Notes: generated by a model not told the origin, from the sequence alone. A DNA stretch of 64,000 nt from Pasteurellaceae bacterium RH1A (GCA_012221805.1 CP015195.1:1907771-1971770); one strand, 5' to 3'; counted from the stretch's first letter, positions 12,481 to 21,410 are shown. Made by a program: numbers and translations.

Positions 12481-13137
12481 TCAATATTTGCTTATTACCA
12501 CAATAAAAGATGAAAAACAAATAAAAGGCACAAAGGGCAGTCTGCTTAATTTTTGCTTGAAATATAATTTGTAAAAAAACGCCCAAATCAACCCGCTTGT
12601 AGAGGCCATAAAAAGCAGGATCAGCATTTCTTGTAGGTTAAATAGAGGGGAAAGAGCGGAGAGAATAATAATATCGCCCAGGCCAAACACCTCCTTTTGA
12701 TAAATAAGCTTGGTTAGAAAATAAAAAGCTGTTAAAAATAGGCTAATGGCTAAGAGGGAAAAAAGATGTTCTTCCACATTTTCAGGCTGCCTAAAGAGTA
12801 AATGGCCTAGAGAGAGCATAAATATAAGGGCCACATAGGTGGTATCGGTTAAATAATATTGCATATCTAACAGGGCCAAAAAACATAAGATCATGAAGAT
12901 TAAAGAAAAATAAAAATCTAACAAACTTAAGCTAGGAAAAATAAACAAAAAGAACCAGCTTAAGTTACTTTGTTTAGGATTTAATTGTGATTTCTCCATA
13001 AAGGCTTTTTCACTTAAATCTAAGGTAAGCAAATAATTTAAGTCAGCATAGGCCTGTTTATTAAGCCGAATAGCAAATTGCCTTAATTCCCGCCTGCACC
13101 AAAGGGCAAAGGCGATTGAAAAGAAAAAGAAGATCAT
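12481..13137 (-). CDS. pilD: Type IV prepilin peptidase
   Basis: The 218-residue polytopic membrane protein carries the A24 aspartyl protease motif GLGDI near residue 145, and an upstream aspartate in LLDMQYYLTDTT supplies the second catalytic residue. It has about six hydrophobic helices. It lacks the long cytosolic N-terminal domain with two CxxC motifs found in larger PilD proteins. It should cleave the leaders of PilA and the ComN/ComO pseudopilins. It overlaps pilC by four bases and ends the pilABCD operon. Confidence 0.88.
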   Translation of the reverse strand: MIFFFFSIAFALWCRRELRQFAIRLNKQAYADLNYLLTLDLSEKAFMEKSQLNPKQSNLSWFFLFIFPSLSLLDFYFSLIFMILCFLALLDMQYYLTDTTYVALIFMLSLGHLLFRQPENVEEHLFSLLAISLFLTAFYFLTKLIYQKEVFGLGDIIILSALSPLFNLQEMLILLFMASTSGLIWAFFYKLYFKQKLSRLPFVPFICFSSFIVVISKY

Positions 13138-14330
13138 CCCACCATGGCTCCCATATCGAAAATGGGCAGATAAAGCCCTACCATAATAACCCCCACAATC
13201 AGGCCCATAACCACCATAAGAAGCGGCTCTAAAAGTTGGGAGAGCATATCAATCTGGTAGTCCAGTTTTTGCTGGTAAAGGTCTGCCACATAGGCCAGCA
13301 TCTTGGCCAGCTGGCCGCTGCGTTCCCCCACCGCAAGCATCTGCACAGCTTGATTATCGAAAACATTGATATTGAGCCCATCCGCCAGGCGGTAGCCCTG
13401 CTTGAGGATGGACTGCATAAAGAGGATTTCTCGGTTTAAAACCGGATCATCGGGCCTGTCTGAGAGAAAAGAGGCCAAGGCGGTATCCAACCGAAGATGG
13501 GCATTGAGCATAAGGCCTAGGTTTTGACTAAAGAAGATCAGGCGGGAATGGCTAATGATGGTTTTAAAGACTGGCATTCGGCTTAGGATAGCCAATTTCA
13601 AGCGGGGGATAAGATTGGTTTTATTTGCAAGTAATTTCAAAACAATGGCCGCTTGCAGCAAAAGAAAAACTAAAAAGCCACTATTATTTTTTAAAAAATT
13701 GGATAGGGAAAATAAAATTTGGGTAATAAAGGGCAGTTGGCTATCCTTACTTTGGTAAAGCTCGGCAAATTGGGGCACAATAAAAATCAGCAACATTAGG
13801 GAAAGCGATAAAGAAATAAAAAGCACAATCACTGGATAAAATAAGATCTTTTTCACCTTTTTGGCTAATTTTTCTGATTTGGCTCGGCTTTCGGCAATAT
13901 TGCTGAGAATAAGCGGGAGATTGCCGCTTCTTTCGGCCATTTTAATCAGCTGAATTTCTTGGGATTTAAGGTATTTTCCTTCCTTTTCTAAAATGACAGA
14001 AAAGGTAAAGCCAGCCTCCAACTGCTGGAGGATAAAGCTGACCCATTGATAGAGCCGAATTTGGCTGCAATTTTCCAGCACCATCACCAGGGCCTGTTTG
14101 AGCGGAATGGTAGCATTAAGCAGCAGGGCCAGTTGGTTAAGCAGCTGGGTCACTTCCTCAAACTTGGGCTGTTTAGGCAGGACGAAATTGCGACTCAACC
14201 TTATCTGATCATAACCCTTTTTAAGCAAGGCCTGCTCGGCCACCTGGGCTTGAGGGGCCAGGAGCTTGCCCGCTTGTTTTTGGCCGAAGCGATTAACTGC
14301 CCGCCAGCGAAATCCATAGACCTTAAACAT
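13134..14330 (-). CDS. pilC: Type IV pilus inner-membrane platform protein
   Basis: The 398-residue product is a T2SS-F/GspF family protein with two copies of the domain, each a cytosolic helical bundle followed by membrane helices near residues ~170-190, 215-235 and 370-390. The segment IKMAERSGNLPLIL and its second copy MLAVGERSGQLAKML are the family signature. It forms the platform on which the PilB ATPase works during pilus extension and DNA uptake. It overlaps both neighbours (pilB by eight bases, pilD by four). Confidence 0.93.
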   Translation of the reverse strand: MFKVYGFRWRAVNRFGQKQAGKLLAPQAQVAEQALLKKGYDQIRLSRNFVLPKQPKFEEVTQLLNQLALLLNATIPLKQALVMVLENCSQIRLYQWVSFILQQLEAGFTFSVILEKEGKYLKSQEIQLIKMAERSGNLPLILSNIAESRAKSEKLAKKVKKILFYPVIVLFISLSLSLMLLIFIVPQFAELYQSKDSQLPFITQILFSLSNFLKNNSGFLVFLLLQAAIVLKLLANKTNLIPRLKLAILSRMPVFKTIISHSRLIFFSQNLGLMLNAHLRLDTALASFLSDRPDDPVLNREILFMQSILKQGYRLADGLNINVFDNQAVQMLAVGERSGQLAKMLAYVADLYQQKLDYQIDMLSQLLEPLLMVVMGLIVGVIMVGLYLPIFDMGAMVG

Positions 14331-15707
14331 AGCCCAGCACCCTCTCGATTTCTTTTTGGTCGGTCTGCTTGGCAGCTAGCTTCTCTTTGGCACTGTCTCT
14401 CAGGCTGGCATAGTCCAAGCAAGCGGTGGATTTTTCAAAGGTTTTTGCAGATTTAGATAGGCACTGATAGACCCCAATTCTTCCCTTGTAGCCCTGGTAG
14501 CAATCCCCACAACCTTTTCCTAAGCAGGCCAGGCAGAGCTTGCGCACTAGGCGCTGGGCAATCACAAGGAGCAGGGAGTTGCGAATTTCATAGTCCTTTA
14601 TACCCAGTTGCAGGAGGCGTTCAACTGCTGAGGGGGCATCGTTGGTATGCAGGGTGGAAAGCACCAAGTGGCCGGTTTGGGCAGCCCTTAAGGCAATTTC
14701 GGCACTTTCCTGATCCCGAATTTCGCCCAGCATAATGATGTCTGGGTCTTGTCGCAAGAAGGTACGCAAAAGCTGGCTAAAATCTAGATTGATCCCCGAT
14801 TGACCTGGGTTTGGATAAGCCCCTCAATTTCAATTTCGATAGGGTCTTCAGCGGTTAGGATATGTTTATCGCTTTGGTTAAGAAAACTTAGGGCCGAATA
14901 GAGGGTGATGCTCTTGCCGCTGCCTGTTGGGCCGGTAACGAGAATGAGGCCCTGGGGCTGTTTGAGGGCCTGCAAGAGGGTGTCTTTTTGGGCGGCTGTG
15001 AAGCCCAAGTCTAAGAAATCAAAGTTGGTCGGCTTATTCTTTTGCAGGCGTAAGACGATTTTTTCACCATATTGGGTGGGCAGGGTGGAGACCCGAAAAT
15101 CCAGCGTATCCTTAAGCTGGGTGGTAAAGTGAAACTGGCCGTCTTGGGGCAGGCGAAATTCGCTGATATCTAGCTTGGCCAGAAGCTTGACCCGGGACAG
15201 CAGGCGCTGGGCCAAATTGAGCGAGAGGGTTTGATAAATATGCAGCACCCCATCAATCCGCAGGCGGATGGTTAATTTTTCCTTTTGCGGCTCTAAATGA
15301 ATGTCCGACACATTTTTTTGCAGGCAGAATTTAAAGAGCTTGTCTAAAATTTGGATAATGGGGTCGTTATGATCAATATATTCCGCCTCCTCGCCTTGAA
15401 TTTCGTGGTATTCATGGATTTCAATTTCCTGCTCGGGCGAGAGGGCGTTGAGGAGGTATTTGAGTTCCTCGCTGGCAATGACCACGGGTTCGATCTGCTT
15501 TTGCACCAAAAAGGCGAAGATCTCAAAGGCGGTTATGTTCTTTTCATCGTCCACCGCCAGCCAGAGGGTTTCAGGATCTTCGGCTAAAGGAACAGCCAAA
15601 TAACGCAGGAGGATCTGCTTTTCGTTGCAATTCTGCTGCCAGCGGGTTTCACTGATGGTGAAAAGTTTTTGAGTTGAAAGCTCGAGGGCGGTATAGGTTG
15701 GGGCCAT
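14323..15707 (-). pseudogene. pilB: Type IV pilus assembly ATPase, frameshifted
   Basis: The gene is split into two frames. The upstream frame (15707 to 14784, 307 residues) has the PilB N-domain, the P-loop GPTGSGKS and the Asp box, then stops after QTQVNRGSI. The downstream frame contains RQDPDIIMLGEIRDQESAE (Walker B), the HTNDAPSAVERL box and a four-cysteine zinc site (CLACLGKGCGDC). One extra G in the minus-strand run GGGG (14794-14797 here) would restore NRGINLDFSQLLRTFLRQDPD, of the right length for the family. So it is a one-base frameshift: a real lesion, a phase-variable site or a sequencing error. No independent start serves the second half. Confidence 0.88.
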
Positions 15708-15734
15708 TTATCCTCCAAAAAAGTAGGGCCATAA

Positions 15735-15758
15735 GGCACCAGCGAGGACGCTGGCGCC
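15735..15758. repeat. Solo REP hairpin, type A
   Basis: GGCACCAGCGAGGACGCTGGCGCC is the reverse complement of the type A hairpin of the 2437-4318 arrays. It lies in the 74 bp gap between pilA and pilB, where it could attenuate transcription or stabilise the pilA message. Confidence 0.85.
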
Positions 15759-15781
15759 AGCTTGAGAAAAATTTAGAAAAA

Positions 15782-16228
15782 CTAATTAGTCGTTCCACAA
15801 AATCCCGCTGGGAAGAGGCTAGTATCCGCCCCCTTACAGCTTGTAGACCAGCTAATGCTGTTGCCATTTTTAGCTGCTGTGAGGGAGTAGCCATAGCCAT
15901 TCAAGGCGCCCTTGCCCTCTACATCAATTTTTCCAGCTGCAACTGCAATGGAATTGACATATTTGGTCGTGGTACTGGTTTTGGCTGCTTGAATACCGTT
16001 TGATCCCGCGTTACAGGCCGCGAGATCACCCGTGTTATAAAAACAAATTTCGACTTCTGTTTTATAACTGGAGGAGGCCTGCAAGAGTTCCGACAGGGCC
16101 GCCTTTTGGGTGTAGCTGTTGTAAGACGGAATGGCGATGGTGGCCAGGATGGCAATAATCGCAATCACGATCATCAGCTCAATCAGGGTAAAGGCTCTCT
16201 TGAGTGAGCCAAGTTTTGCTTTGTACAT
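15782..16228 (-). CDS. pilA: Type IV major pilin
   Basis: The 148-residue pilin starts at ATG 16228, preceded by AAGGAC; a longer frame to 16270 has no pilin character. A short basic leader KAKLGSLKRA precedes the mature N-terminus FTLIELMIVIAIIAI, with Glu5 conserved. Position -1 of the cleavage site is alanine instead of the usual glycine. The globular part has four cysteines that could pair (ICFYNTGDLAAC, TSCKGADTSLFPAGFC). It is the first gene of pilABCD, needed for competence and twitching. A candidate CRP-S site lies upstream. Confidence 0.95.
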   Translation of the reverse strand: MYKAKLGSLKRAFTLIELMIVIAIIAILATIAIPSYNSYTQKAALSELLQASSSYKTEVEICFYNTGDLAACNAGSNGIQAAKTSTTTKYVNSIAVAAGKIDVEGKGALNGYGYSLTAAKNGNSISWSTSCKGADTSLFPAGFCGTTN

Positions 16229-16321
16229 AAAATGTCCTTGTAAAAAATAAAAGTGAATGTGCTGCAACACGCTGCCAGTTTGCCCATTTGGTTTAAATTT
16301 GCGACAGGCAAAAACGATTTT

Positions 16322-16337
16322 CTCGATCCAGATCGAA
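16322..16337. promoter_or_regulatory. Candidate CRP-S (competence regulon) site upstream of pilA
   Basis: The palindrome CTCGA-TCCAGA-TCGAA resembles the Pasteurellaceae CRP-S consensus TGCGA-N6-TCGCA in its CGA/TCG core. The CGATC-N2-GATCG core is shared with the site upstream of comN at 47573-47588. It lies ~95-110 bp before the pilA start in the pilA-radA divergent region. CRP plus Sxy act on such sites in H. influenzae; assignment here is by similarity. Confidence 0.6.
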
Positions 16338-16353
16338 AAAATGAAAAAATTTT

Positions 16354-16369
16354 CTGTACATTTGAACAG
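16354..16369. promoter_or_regulatory. Candidate LexA (SOS) box in the pilA-radA intergenic region
   Basis: CTGT-ACATTTGA-ACAG matches the gammaproteobacterial LexA consensus CTGT-N8-ACAG, with T-rich flanks (TTTTCTGT, ACAGTATTTTTT). It lies 47-62 bp before the radA start and just upstream of a possible -10 TAGAAT, where LexA could block radA transcription. Confidence 0.6.
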
Positions 16370-16415
16370 TATTTTTTGTTAGAATGCCAGCGTGTTGTAA
16401 TTTGAGGAGAGCAAA

Positions 16416-17795
16416 ATGGCAAAGGCACCGAAAACGGCTTATGTGTGTAGCGATTGTGGGGCGGAATATGCCCGCTGGGTGGGCCAGTGTAAGGCCTGTT
16501 TGGCCTGGAATACGGTCAGCGAGGTGCGGCTGATTTCGGCCAAGGAAAGTAAGGGCGACCGCTTTAGCGGCTATGCGGGCGAAACCTCGGGCAAGGTGCA
16601 GACCCTATCTGAAATCAGCCTGCAAGAAGTGCCCCGCTTTTCCAGTGGCTTCTATGAGCTGGACAGGGTGCTGGGTGGGGGGATTGTGCCGGGATCGGCC
16701 ATTCTGATTGGTGGGCACCCAGGGGCGGGGAAAAGTACCTTGCTCTTACAGGTTATGTGCGGCCTGGCCCAAAACATGAAAACCCTCTATGTGACGGGGG
16801 AGGAGTCCCTGCAACAGGTGGCCATGCGGGCCAACCGTTTAGGTCTGCCGACCGATAACCTCAAAATGCTGTCTGAAACTTCGGTCGAGCATATTTGTAA
16901 CCTGGCCGATCAGGAAAAGCCCAAGATTATGGTGATTGACTCCATTCAGGTTATGCACCTGGCCGATATTCAGTCCTCCCCGGGCAGTGTGGCCCAGGTG
17001 CGGGAATGTGCTTCATTCCTAACCCGCTATGCCAAAACCCGCCAAGTGGCCATTATTATGGTCGGCCATGTGACCAAGGACGGCACACTGGCAGGCCCTA
17101 AGGTCTTGGAACATGCTATCGACTGCTCACTTTTACTGGAAGGCGAGGCTGATTCCCGCTTCCGAACACTCCGAAGCCATAAGAACCGTTTTGGGGCCGT
17201 CAATGAACTGGGTGTTTTTGCTATGACCGAACAGGGCTTGCGGGAGGTCAAAAACCCCTCTGCTATTTTCCTTAGCCGCAGTGAGGAGCTGACCTCAGGC
17301 AGTTCAGTGATGGTGCTTTGGGAGGGAACTCGGCCGCTTTTGGTGGAAATTCAGGCTTTAGTTGATCACTCCATGCTGGCCAATCCCCGCCGAGTGGCTG
17401 TGGGCTTGGAACAGAACCGCCTGTCCCTGCTCTTGGCTGTTCTTCATCGTCACGGGGGCTTGCAGATGTCGGATCAGGATGTTTTTGTCAATGTAGTAGG
17501 TGGGGTAAAAGTGACTGAAACCAGTGCGGATTTGGCCCTGCTTCTGGCCCTGGTGTCTAGCTTCCGCAATCGGCCTTTGCCGCATGATCTAGTGGTCTTT
17601 GGCGAAGTGGGCCTGGCCGGGGAAATCCGCCCCGTACCTAGCGGCCAGGAGCGGATCAGTGAGGCCGCCAAACACGGCTTTAAGCGGGCCATTATTCCTG
17701 CTGGCAATGCCCCTAAAAAGGCCATTAAGGGCATGGAGGTTTTTGTAGTAAGGAAGCTCAGTGATGCTTTGAATATTTTAGGGGATATATGTTAG
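16416..17795 (+). CDS. radA: DNA repair and recombination ATPase RadA (Sms)
   Basis: RadA is a RecA-like, DnaB-like helicase that processes recombination intermediates by branch migration. The 459-residue product has an N-terminal zinc finger (CSDCGAEYARWVGQCKAC), a P-loop GHPGAGKST near residue 105, the RadA-specific KNRFG motif near 253, and a C-terminal Lon-protease-like domain. The start follows a GAGGAG ribosome site. It diverges from pilA, and a LexA-like box lies in the shared region. RadA also acts in natural transformation in some bacteria, so the neighbourhood with pilus genes is suggestive. Confidence 0.96.
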   Translation: MAKAPKTAYVCSDCGAEYARWVGQCKACLAWNTVSEVRLISAKESKGDRFSGYAGETSGKVQTLSEISLQEVPRFSSGFYELDRVLGGGIVPGSAILIGGHPGAGKSTLLLQVMCGLAQNMKTLYVTGEESLQQVAMRANRLGLPTDNLKMLSETSVEHICNLADQEKPKIMVIDSIQVMHLADIQSSPGSVAQVRECASFLTRYAKTRQVAIIMVGHVTKDGTLAGPKVLEHAIDCSLLLEGEADSRFRTLRSHKNRFGAVNELGVFAMTEQGLREVKNPSAIFLSRSEELTSGSSVMVLWEGTRPLLVEIQALVDHSMLANPRRVAVGLEQNRLSLLLAVLHRHGGLQMSDQDVFVNVVGGVKVTETSADLALLLALVSSFRNRPLPHDLVVFGEVGLAGEIRPVPSGQERISEAAKHGFKRAIIPAGNAPKKAIKGMEVFVVRKLSDALNILGDIC

Positions 17796-17805
17796 GCTAA
17801 AAGAT

Positions 17806-17876
17806 AGCGCCAGCCTCCAGGCTGGTGCTGGTAACTTATTGATAAATCAGGCACCAGCCTAGAGGCTGGCGCCATC
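17806..17876. repeat. Inverted pair of REP hairpins, type B
   Basis: AGCGCCAGCCTCCAGGCTGG and, 20 bp on, GGCACCAGCCTAGAGGCTGG followed by CGCC form two head-to-head type B hairpins of the family seen in the 2437-4318 arrays. The pair sits just after radA and is a BIME-like arrangement. Confidence 0.85.
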
Positions 17877-17916
17877 AATGTAATCATTACCCACAGCAAA
17901 AAGCCAAGGAGATATT

Positions 17917-18027
17917 ATGGATAAAAAGTTAAGTGCATCAGAACTCAAACGCCTAAAATTGGAAGAGTTCAAAAAAGCCTATCAAAAAGCCAAGGCTGAA
18001 GGTAAATTGAAGCCTATTCAGCCCTAA
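17917..18027 (+). CDS. Small lysine-rich protein of unknown function
   Basis: A 36-residue frame starts at ATG after an excellent AAGGAGATATT ribosome site and ends 8 bases before an intrinsic terminator. The product begins MDKKLSASELKRLKLEEF and is an amphipathic, basic, probably helical peptide with a KAYQKAKAEGK stretch. The ribosome site, codon use and terminator support a real gene. I do not recognise the family. Confidence 0.7.
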   Translation: MDKKLSASELKRLKLEEFKKAYQKAKAEGKLKPIQP

Positions 18028-18034
18028 TCATTTG

Positions 18035-18066
18035 AAGCCTTAATCAAAAAATTAAGGCTTTTTTTC
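18035..18066 (+). terminator. Rho-independent terminator after the 36-residue gene
   Basis: AAGCCTTAAT-CAAAAA-ATTAAGGCTT is followed by a run of seven T. Perfect ten-base-pair stem. Confidence 0.9.
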
Positions 18067-18076
18067 TATAAATCGG

Positions 18077-18082
18077 TATAAT
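18077..18082 (+). promoter_or_regulatory. Possible -10 element (TATAAT) for the MarC gene
   Basis: A perfect TATAAT lies 32 bp before the GTG start of the MarC-family gene, just after the terminator. No good -35 is seen at the usual distance. Confidence 0.4.
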
Positions 18083-18113
18083 CTCCACTATTTGTTTCAA
18101 CCCCTAGGTTCCC

Positions 18114-18770
18114 GTGGAAATTTCAGTTAATTTTGCTATTTACCTGCAGTTTTTTATCGGCCTCTTTGCCATTATCAACCCCTTTGGCACCCTGCCGATT
18201 TTCTACAGCATGACAGCCCACCAATACGAGGCAGATCGCCGCCGTACCAGCCTGATTACCTCCCTCTCTATCGGGGTGATTTTGCTGGTCAGCCTCTATT
18301 TTGGCAAGCTGATCTTGGATGCCTTTAGCCTTTCGCTGAGCTCCTTCCGCATTGCAGGCGGTTTTTTGATTGTCAGCATTGCCATGACCATGATCAGCGG
18401 TAAGCTGGGCGAGCAAAAGCAAAATAAGGAAGAGAAAAACACCGATATTTCCGAATATGAAAACATTGCGGTTGTGCCGCTGGCCATGCCCATTATGGCC
18501 GGGCCTGGGGCGGTCGGCTCCACCATTGTTTGGGGCACCCAATACCATTCTTTGGCCCATTATTTGGGCTTTAGTCTTGCCATCATTATTTTTGCCCTGA
18601 TCTGTTATATCCTCTTTCGCTATGCCGCCCCGCTGGTTAAAAAGCTGGGCAAGACAGGCTCCAATGTAGTTACCCGTATTATGGGCCTGATCTTGATGGC
18701 CCTGGGCATTGAAATTATCGTGATTGGCGTCAGCCAGCTCTTCCCTGGCTTGGTTGGGCAGGTGTCATGA
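18114..18770 (+). CDS. MarC family (UPF0056) inner-membrane protein
   Basis: The 218-residue product has six hydrophobic segments and the family motifs INPFGTLPIF near residue 21 and PLAMPIMAGPGA near 122. It starts with GTG at 18114; no strong ribosome site is visible, but the conserved N-terminus requires this start. MarC proteins have no established transport substrate. It overlaps the next gene by four bases (ATGA), so the two are coupled. Confidence 0.9.
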   Translation: MEISVNFAIYLQFFIGLFAIINPFGTLPIFYSMTAHQYEADRRRTSLITSLSIGVILLVSLYFGKLILDAFSLSLSSFRIAGGFLIVSIAMTMISGKLGEQKQNKEEKNTDISEYENIAVVPLAMPIMAGPGAVGSTIVWGTQYHSLAHYLGFSLAIIIFALICYILFRYAAPLVKKLGKTGSNVVTRIMGLILMALGIEIIVIGVSQLFPGLVGQVS

Positions 18771-20320
18771 TCAAGGCCTTTCGCTTACAAGCGGGGAAAT
18801 TTGCAAGATTTCTTGCAATTTTGACCGCTTGTTTCCTGCTTTATCGCTGTGAGGAGCCACCCAAGCACCCGCTGGAAGTCCTCCAGCCCAATACCGCCCC
18901 TCATACCCTGACCCGGGCCATCTACTCTGCCCAGCTCAAGTTAGATCCGCATTTTGCCACGGTGGCAGCTGATGCTGCTCTAGTGCGAGATATTTTCACG
19001 GGCCTTATGGGCTTCGACAGCCAAGGCAAGGTAGTGCCTGCCCTGGCCCAGCAGTGGTTTAGCGAAGATGGCAGGGAGTGGATTTTCTTGCTAGATGAAT
19101 GGGCTGAATGGTCTAACAAGCTGCCTGTGACGGCACAAGATTTTGTGGCCAGCTGGCAGCGCCTGATCAACCCGCAAAATGGTTCCAAACTCGCCCCATA
19201 TTTGGCCTATATGGGGGTCAAAAATGCCGCTGAAATCTTGGCCGGCCAGCTTGCACCTGAAGCCTTGGCGGTAGAGGCTCTCAACCCCCACAGCCTAAAA
19301 ATCACCCTGATTGAGCCTAATTTTGATCTGCCCAATATGCTGGCTCACTCTGCCCTGCTGCCTACCTTTCAGGGCCAGGCTCCAGATGTCAATCAGGCTA
19401 TTATCACCAATGGTGCCTATGCAGTCAGCGATCTCAGCCCAACCCAGGCCCATTTACAAGCGGTTGAAAATCAGGCCTTTTTTACAAAGGTTATCTATCA
19501 GCTCATTACCACGGCCCAAAACCCAAGCCGTTTCGATCTGCTCGAAAATCCACTCCCCCATTACAAGCACAAGGTCAAGGCCCTGCCCCGCCAGTGTGCC
19601 TATTTCTATGAATTTAATTTCACAGATCCTAATTTACAGAAAAAGCCTGTCCGCCAGGCCATTATTGAAATGCTCAAACCCCTCAATATGGCAGCCTTTG
19701 GCCTAGCCAATGAGCGGCTTTTGCCCCTGGCCATGCAGGCAGAAAGAGAAAAAGATTGGCAGCCACTCATTGTCGAGCAGCTCCTCATTCAGGCAGGCAT
19801 CAGCCCCCACAATCCGCTTAAACTGACCATCACCTACGACAGCCAGGGCCAGCACCCGCAAATTGCCAATGCCCTTATTCGCACCCTGGGCCAGTCGGAC
19901 TTGGTCCATATCGTGCCTCAACCTGTGGAATGGCAAGACCTCCTTAGCCTGCGGGAGCAGAAGCAGTTCCAGCTTATTCGCTCTGGCTGGTGTGCGGATT
20001 ATCCTGACCCGCTGCAATTTGTCCGCCCCTTCCATAGCCAAAGCCCAGACAACAAGAGCCACTACCACAATGAAGAGGTGGACAGGCTGCTAGACCAGGC
20101 TCAAGCCAAACAGCTCAGCCCAGAAGAAAGGCTGACCTTGGCCCAGGCGGTTGATGATGAGCTTAAGCAAGACCTGGCCATCCTGCCGCTCTTTCAATAC
20201 CAGCGGCGGATAGGCCTTAATTCCGCCCTTTTGGGTATTGATTTCACCAACCCAAGCGAAGTAATTTACAGCAAAGATTTAACTCGACCATTAGAGGAAG
20301 CAAATGAACCAACTGACTGA
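18767..20320 (+). CDS. Family 5 solute-binding protein (OppA/SapA-like)
   Basis: The 517-residue product matches periplasmic substrate-binding proteins of peptide-type ABC transporters (SRAIYSAQLKLDPH-like N-domain, LLDQAQAKQLSPEERLTLAQ near the C-terminus). The N-terminus is a signal sequence ending FLLYRCEEP; Cys at ~28 could be lipidated, although LYRC is a poor lipobox. No permease or ATPase genes are adjacent, so it is an orphan subunit or works with a remote transporter. It overlaps marC by four and apbC by 17 bases. Confidence 0.85.
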   Translation: MIKAFRLQAGKFARFLAILTACFLLYRCEEPPKHPLEVLQPNTAPHTLTRAIYSAQLKLDPHFATVAADAALVRDIFTGLMGFDSQGKVVPALAQQWFSEDGREWIFLLDEWAEWSNKLPVTAQDFVASWQRLINPQNGSKLAPYLAYMGVKNAAEILAGQLAPEALAVEALNPHSLKITLIEPNFDLPNMLAHSALLPTFQGQAPDVNQAIITNGAYAVSDLSPTQAHLQAVENQAFFTKVIYQLITTAQNPSRFDLLENPLPHYKHKVKALPRQCAYFYEFNFTDPNLQKKPVRQAIIEMLKPLNMAAFGLANERLLPLAMQAEREKDWQPLIVEQLLIQAGISPHNPLKLTITYDSQGQHPQIANALIRTLGQSDLVHIVPQPVEWQDLLSLREQKQFQLIRSGWCADYPDPLQFVRPFHSQSPDNKSHYHNEEVDRLLDQAQAKQLSPEERLTLAQAVDDELKQDLAILPLFQYQRRIGLNSALLGIDFTNPSEVIYSKDLTRPLEEANEPTD

Positions 20321-21401
20321 AGCACAAGCCCTTGAAATCCAAGGCATTTTACAAGATTTCACCCACCCAACCCTGCAAAAGGATTTAATCACCCTCAAGG
20401 CCCTGAAAAAAGCAGAATTGGGCGGTAGCACCCTGCGTTTAGAATTGGTCATGCCCTTCGCCTGGAACACGGGCTTTGAAAGCCTTAAGGCTGCAACCGA
20501 AGCCAAGCTCAAAGAAGCAACTGGGGCTGAAACCATCAAATGGGTGCTAACCTACCAAATCGCCACCCTCAAGCGGGCTAACAACCACCCGGCCGTCAAT
20601 GGGGTGAAAAACATCATTGCCGTAACCTCAGGCAAGGGCGGTGTGGGCAAGTCCACCACCACAGTAAACCTGGCCCTGGCCCTCCAAGCCCAAGGGGCCA
20701 AGGTGGGGATTTTGGATGCAGATATTTACGGCCCCTCTATTCCGCATATGTTAGGGGCTGCCCACCAACGGCCGACCTCGCCAGATAACAAGCATATCAG
20801 CCCAGTTTTGGCTCACGGCCTGCAATCCAACTCCATTGGTTATTTGATGGATGCCGACAACGCCACCATCTGGCGCGGCCCTATGGCCAGCAGTGCGCTC
20901 AGCCAGCTACTCAACGAAACCTGGTGGAATGAATTGGATTATTTGGTTATTGATATGCCGCCAGGCACGGGCGATATTCAGCTGACCCTTTCCCAGCAAA
21001 TCCCTGTTACAGGGGCCTTGGTGGTGACCACCCCGCAAGACATCGCCCTTTTAGATGCCATTAAGGGCATTTCCATGTTCCAAAAGGTCTCGGTGCCGGT
21101 CTTGGGCATTATTGAGAATATGAGCGTCCACATCTGCCAAAACTGTGGCCATCACGAAGACATCTTCGGCACAGGTGGGGCAGAAAAAGTGGCCAAGAAG
21201 TACAATACCCAAGTGCTAGGCCAAATGCCACTGCACATCCGCCTCCGCCAAGACCTGGATGCCGGCAGCCCAACCGTGATTGCCGACCCAGCCCATGAAA
21301 TCAGCCAAGCCTATCTGGCCTTAGCCGAAAAAGTGGCCGCCGAGCTTTACTGGCAGGGTTCGGTTATTCCTTCTGAGATTATGATTCGGGAAGTGAAGTA
21401 A
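20304..21401 (+). CDS. apbC: Mrp/ApbC iron-sulfur cluster carrier ATPase
   Basis: The 365-residue product has an N-terminal MIP18-like domain (~1-95), a deviant Walker A GKGGVGKSTT near residue 112, Walker B DMPPGTGD near 216, and the C-terminal CxxC (CQNCG) that holds a bridging Fe-S cluster in the dimer. It is a cytosolic carrier that delivers Fe-S clusters to target enzymes. It overlaps the solute-binding protein gene by 17 bases and ends at a two-way terminator facing htpG. Confidence 0.95.
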   Translation: MNQLTEAQALEIQGILQDFTHPTLQKDLITLKALKKAELGGSTLRLELVMPFAWNTGFESLKAATEAKLKEATGAETIKWVLTYQIATLKRANNHPAVNGVKNIIAVTSGKGGVGKSTTTVNLALALQAQGAKVGILDADIYGPSIPHMLGAAHQRPTSPDNKHISPVLAHGLQSNSIGYLMDADNATIWRGPMASSALSQLLNETWWNELDYLVIDMPPGTGDIQLTLSQQIPVTGALVVTTPQDIALLDAIKGISMFQKVSVPVLGIIENMSVHICQNCGHHEDIFGTGGAEKVAKKYNTQVLGQMPLHIRLRQDLDAGSPTVIADPAHEISQAYLALAEKVAAELYWQGSVIPSEIMIREVK

Positions 21402-21410
21402 GAATAAATT

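Noticed and set aside
14323-14769. Second half of pilB as an independent gene
   Set aside because: It lacks a P-loop, a ribosome site and a start; it only makes sense joined to the upstream half.
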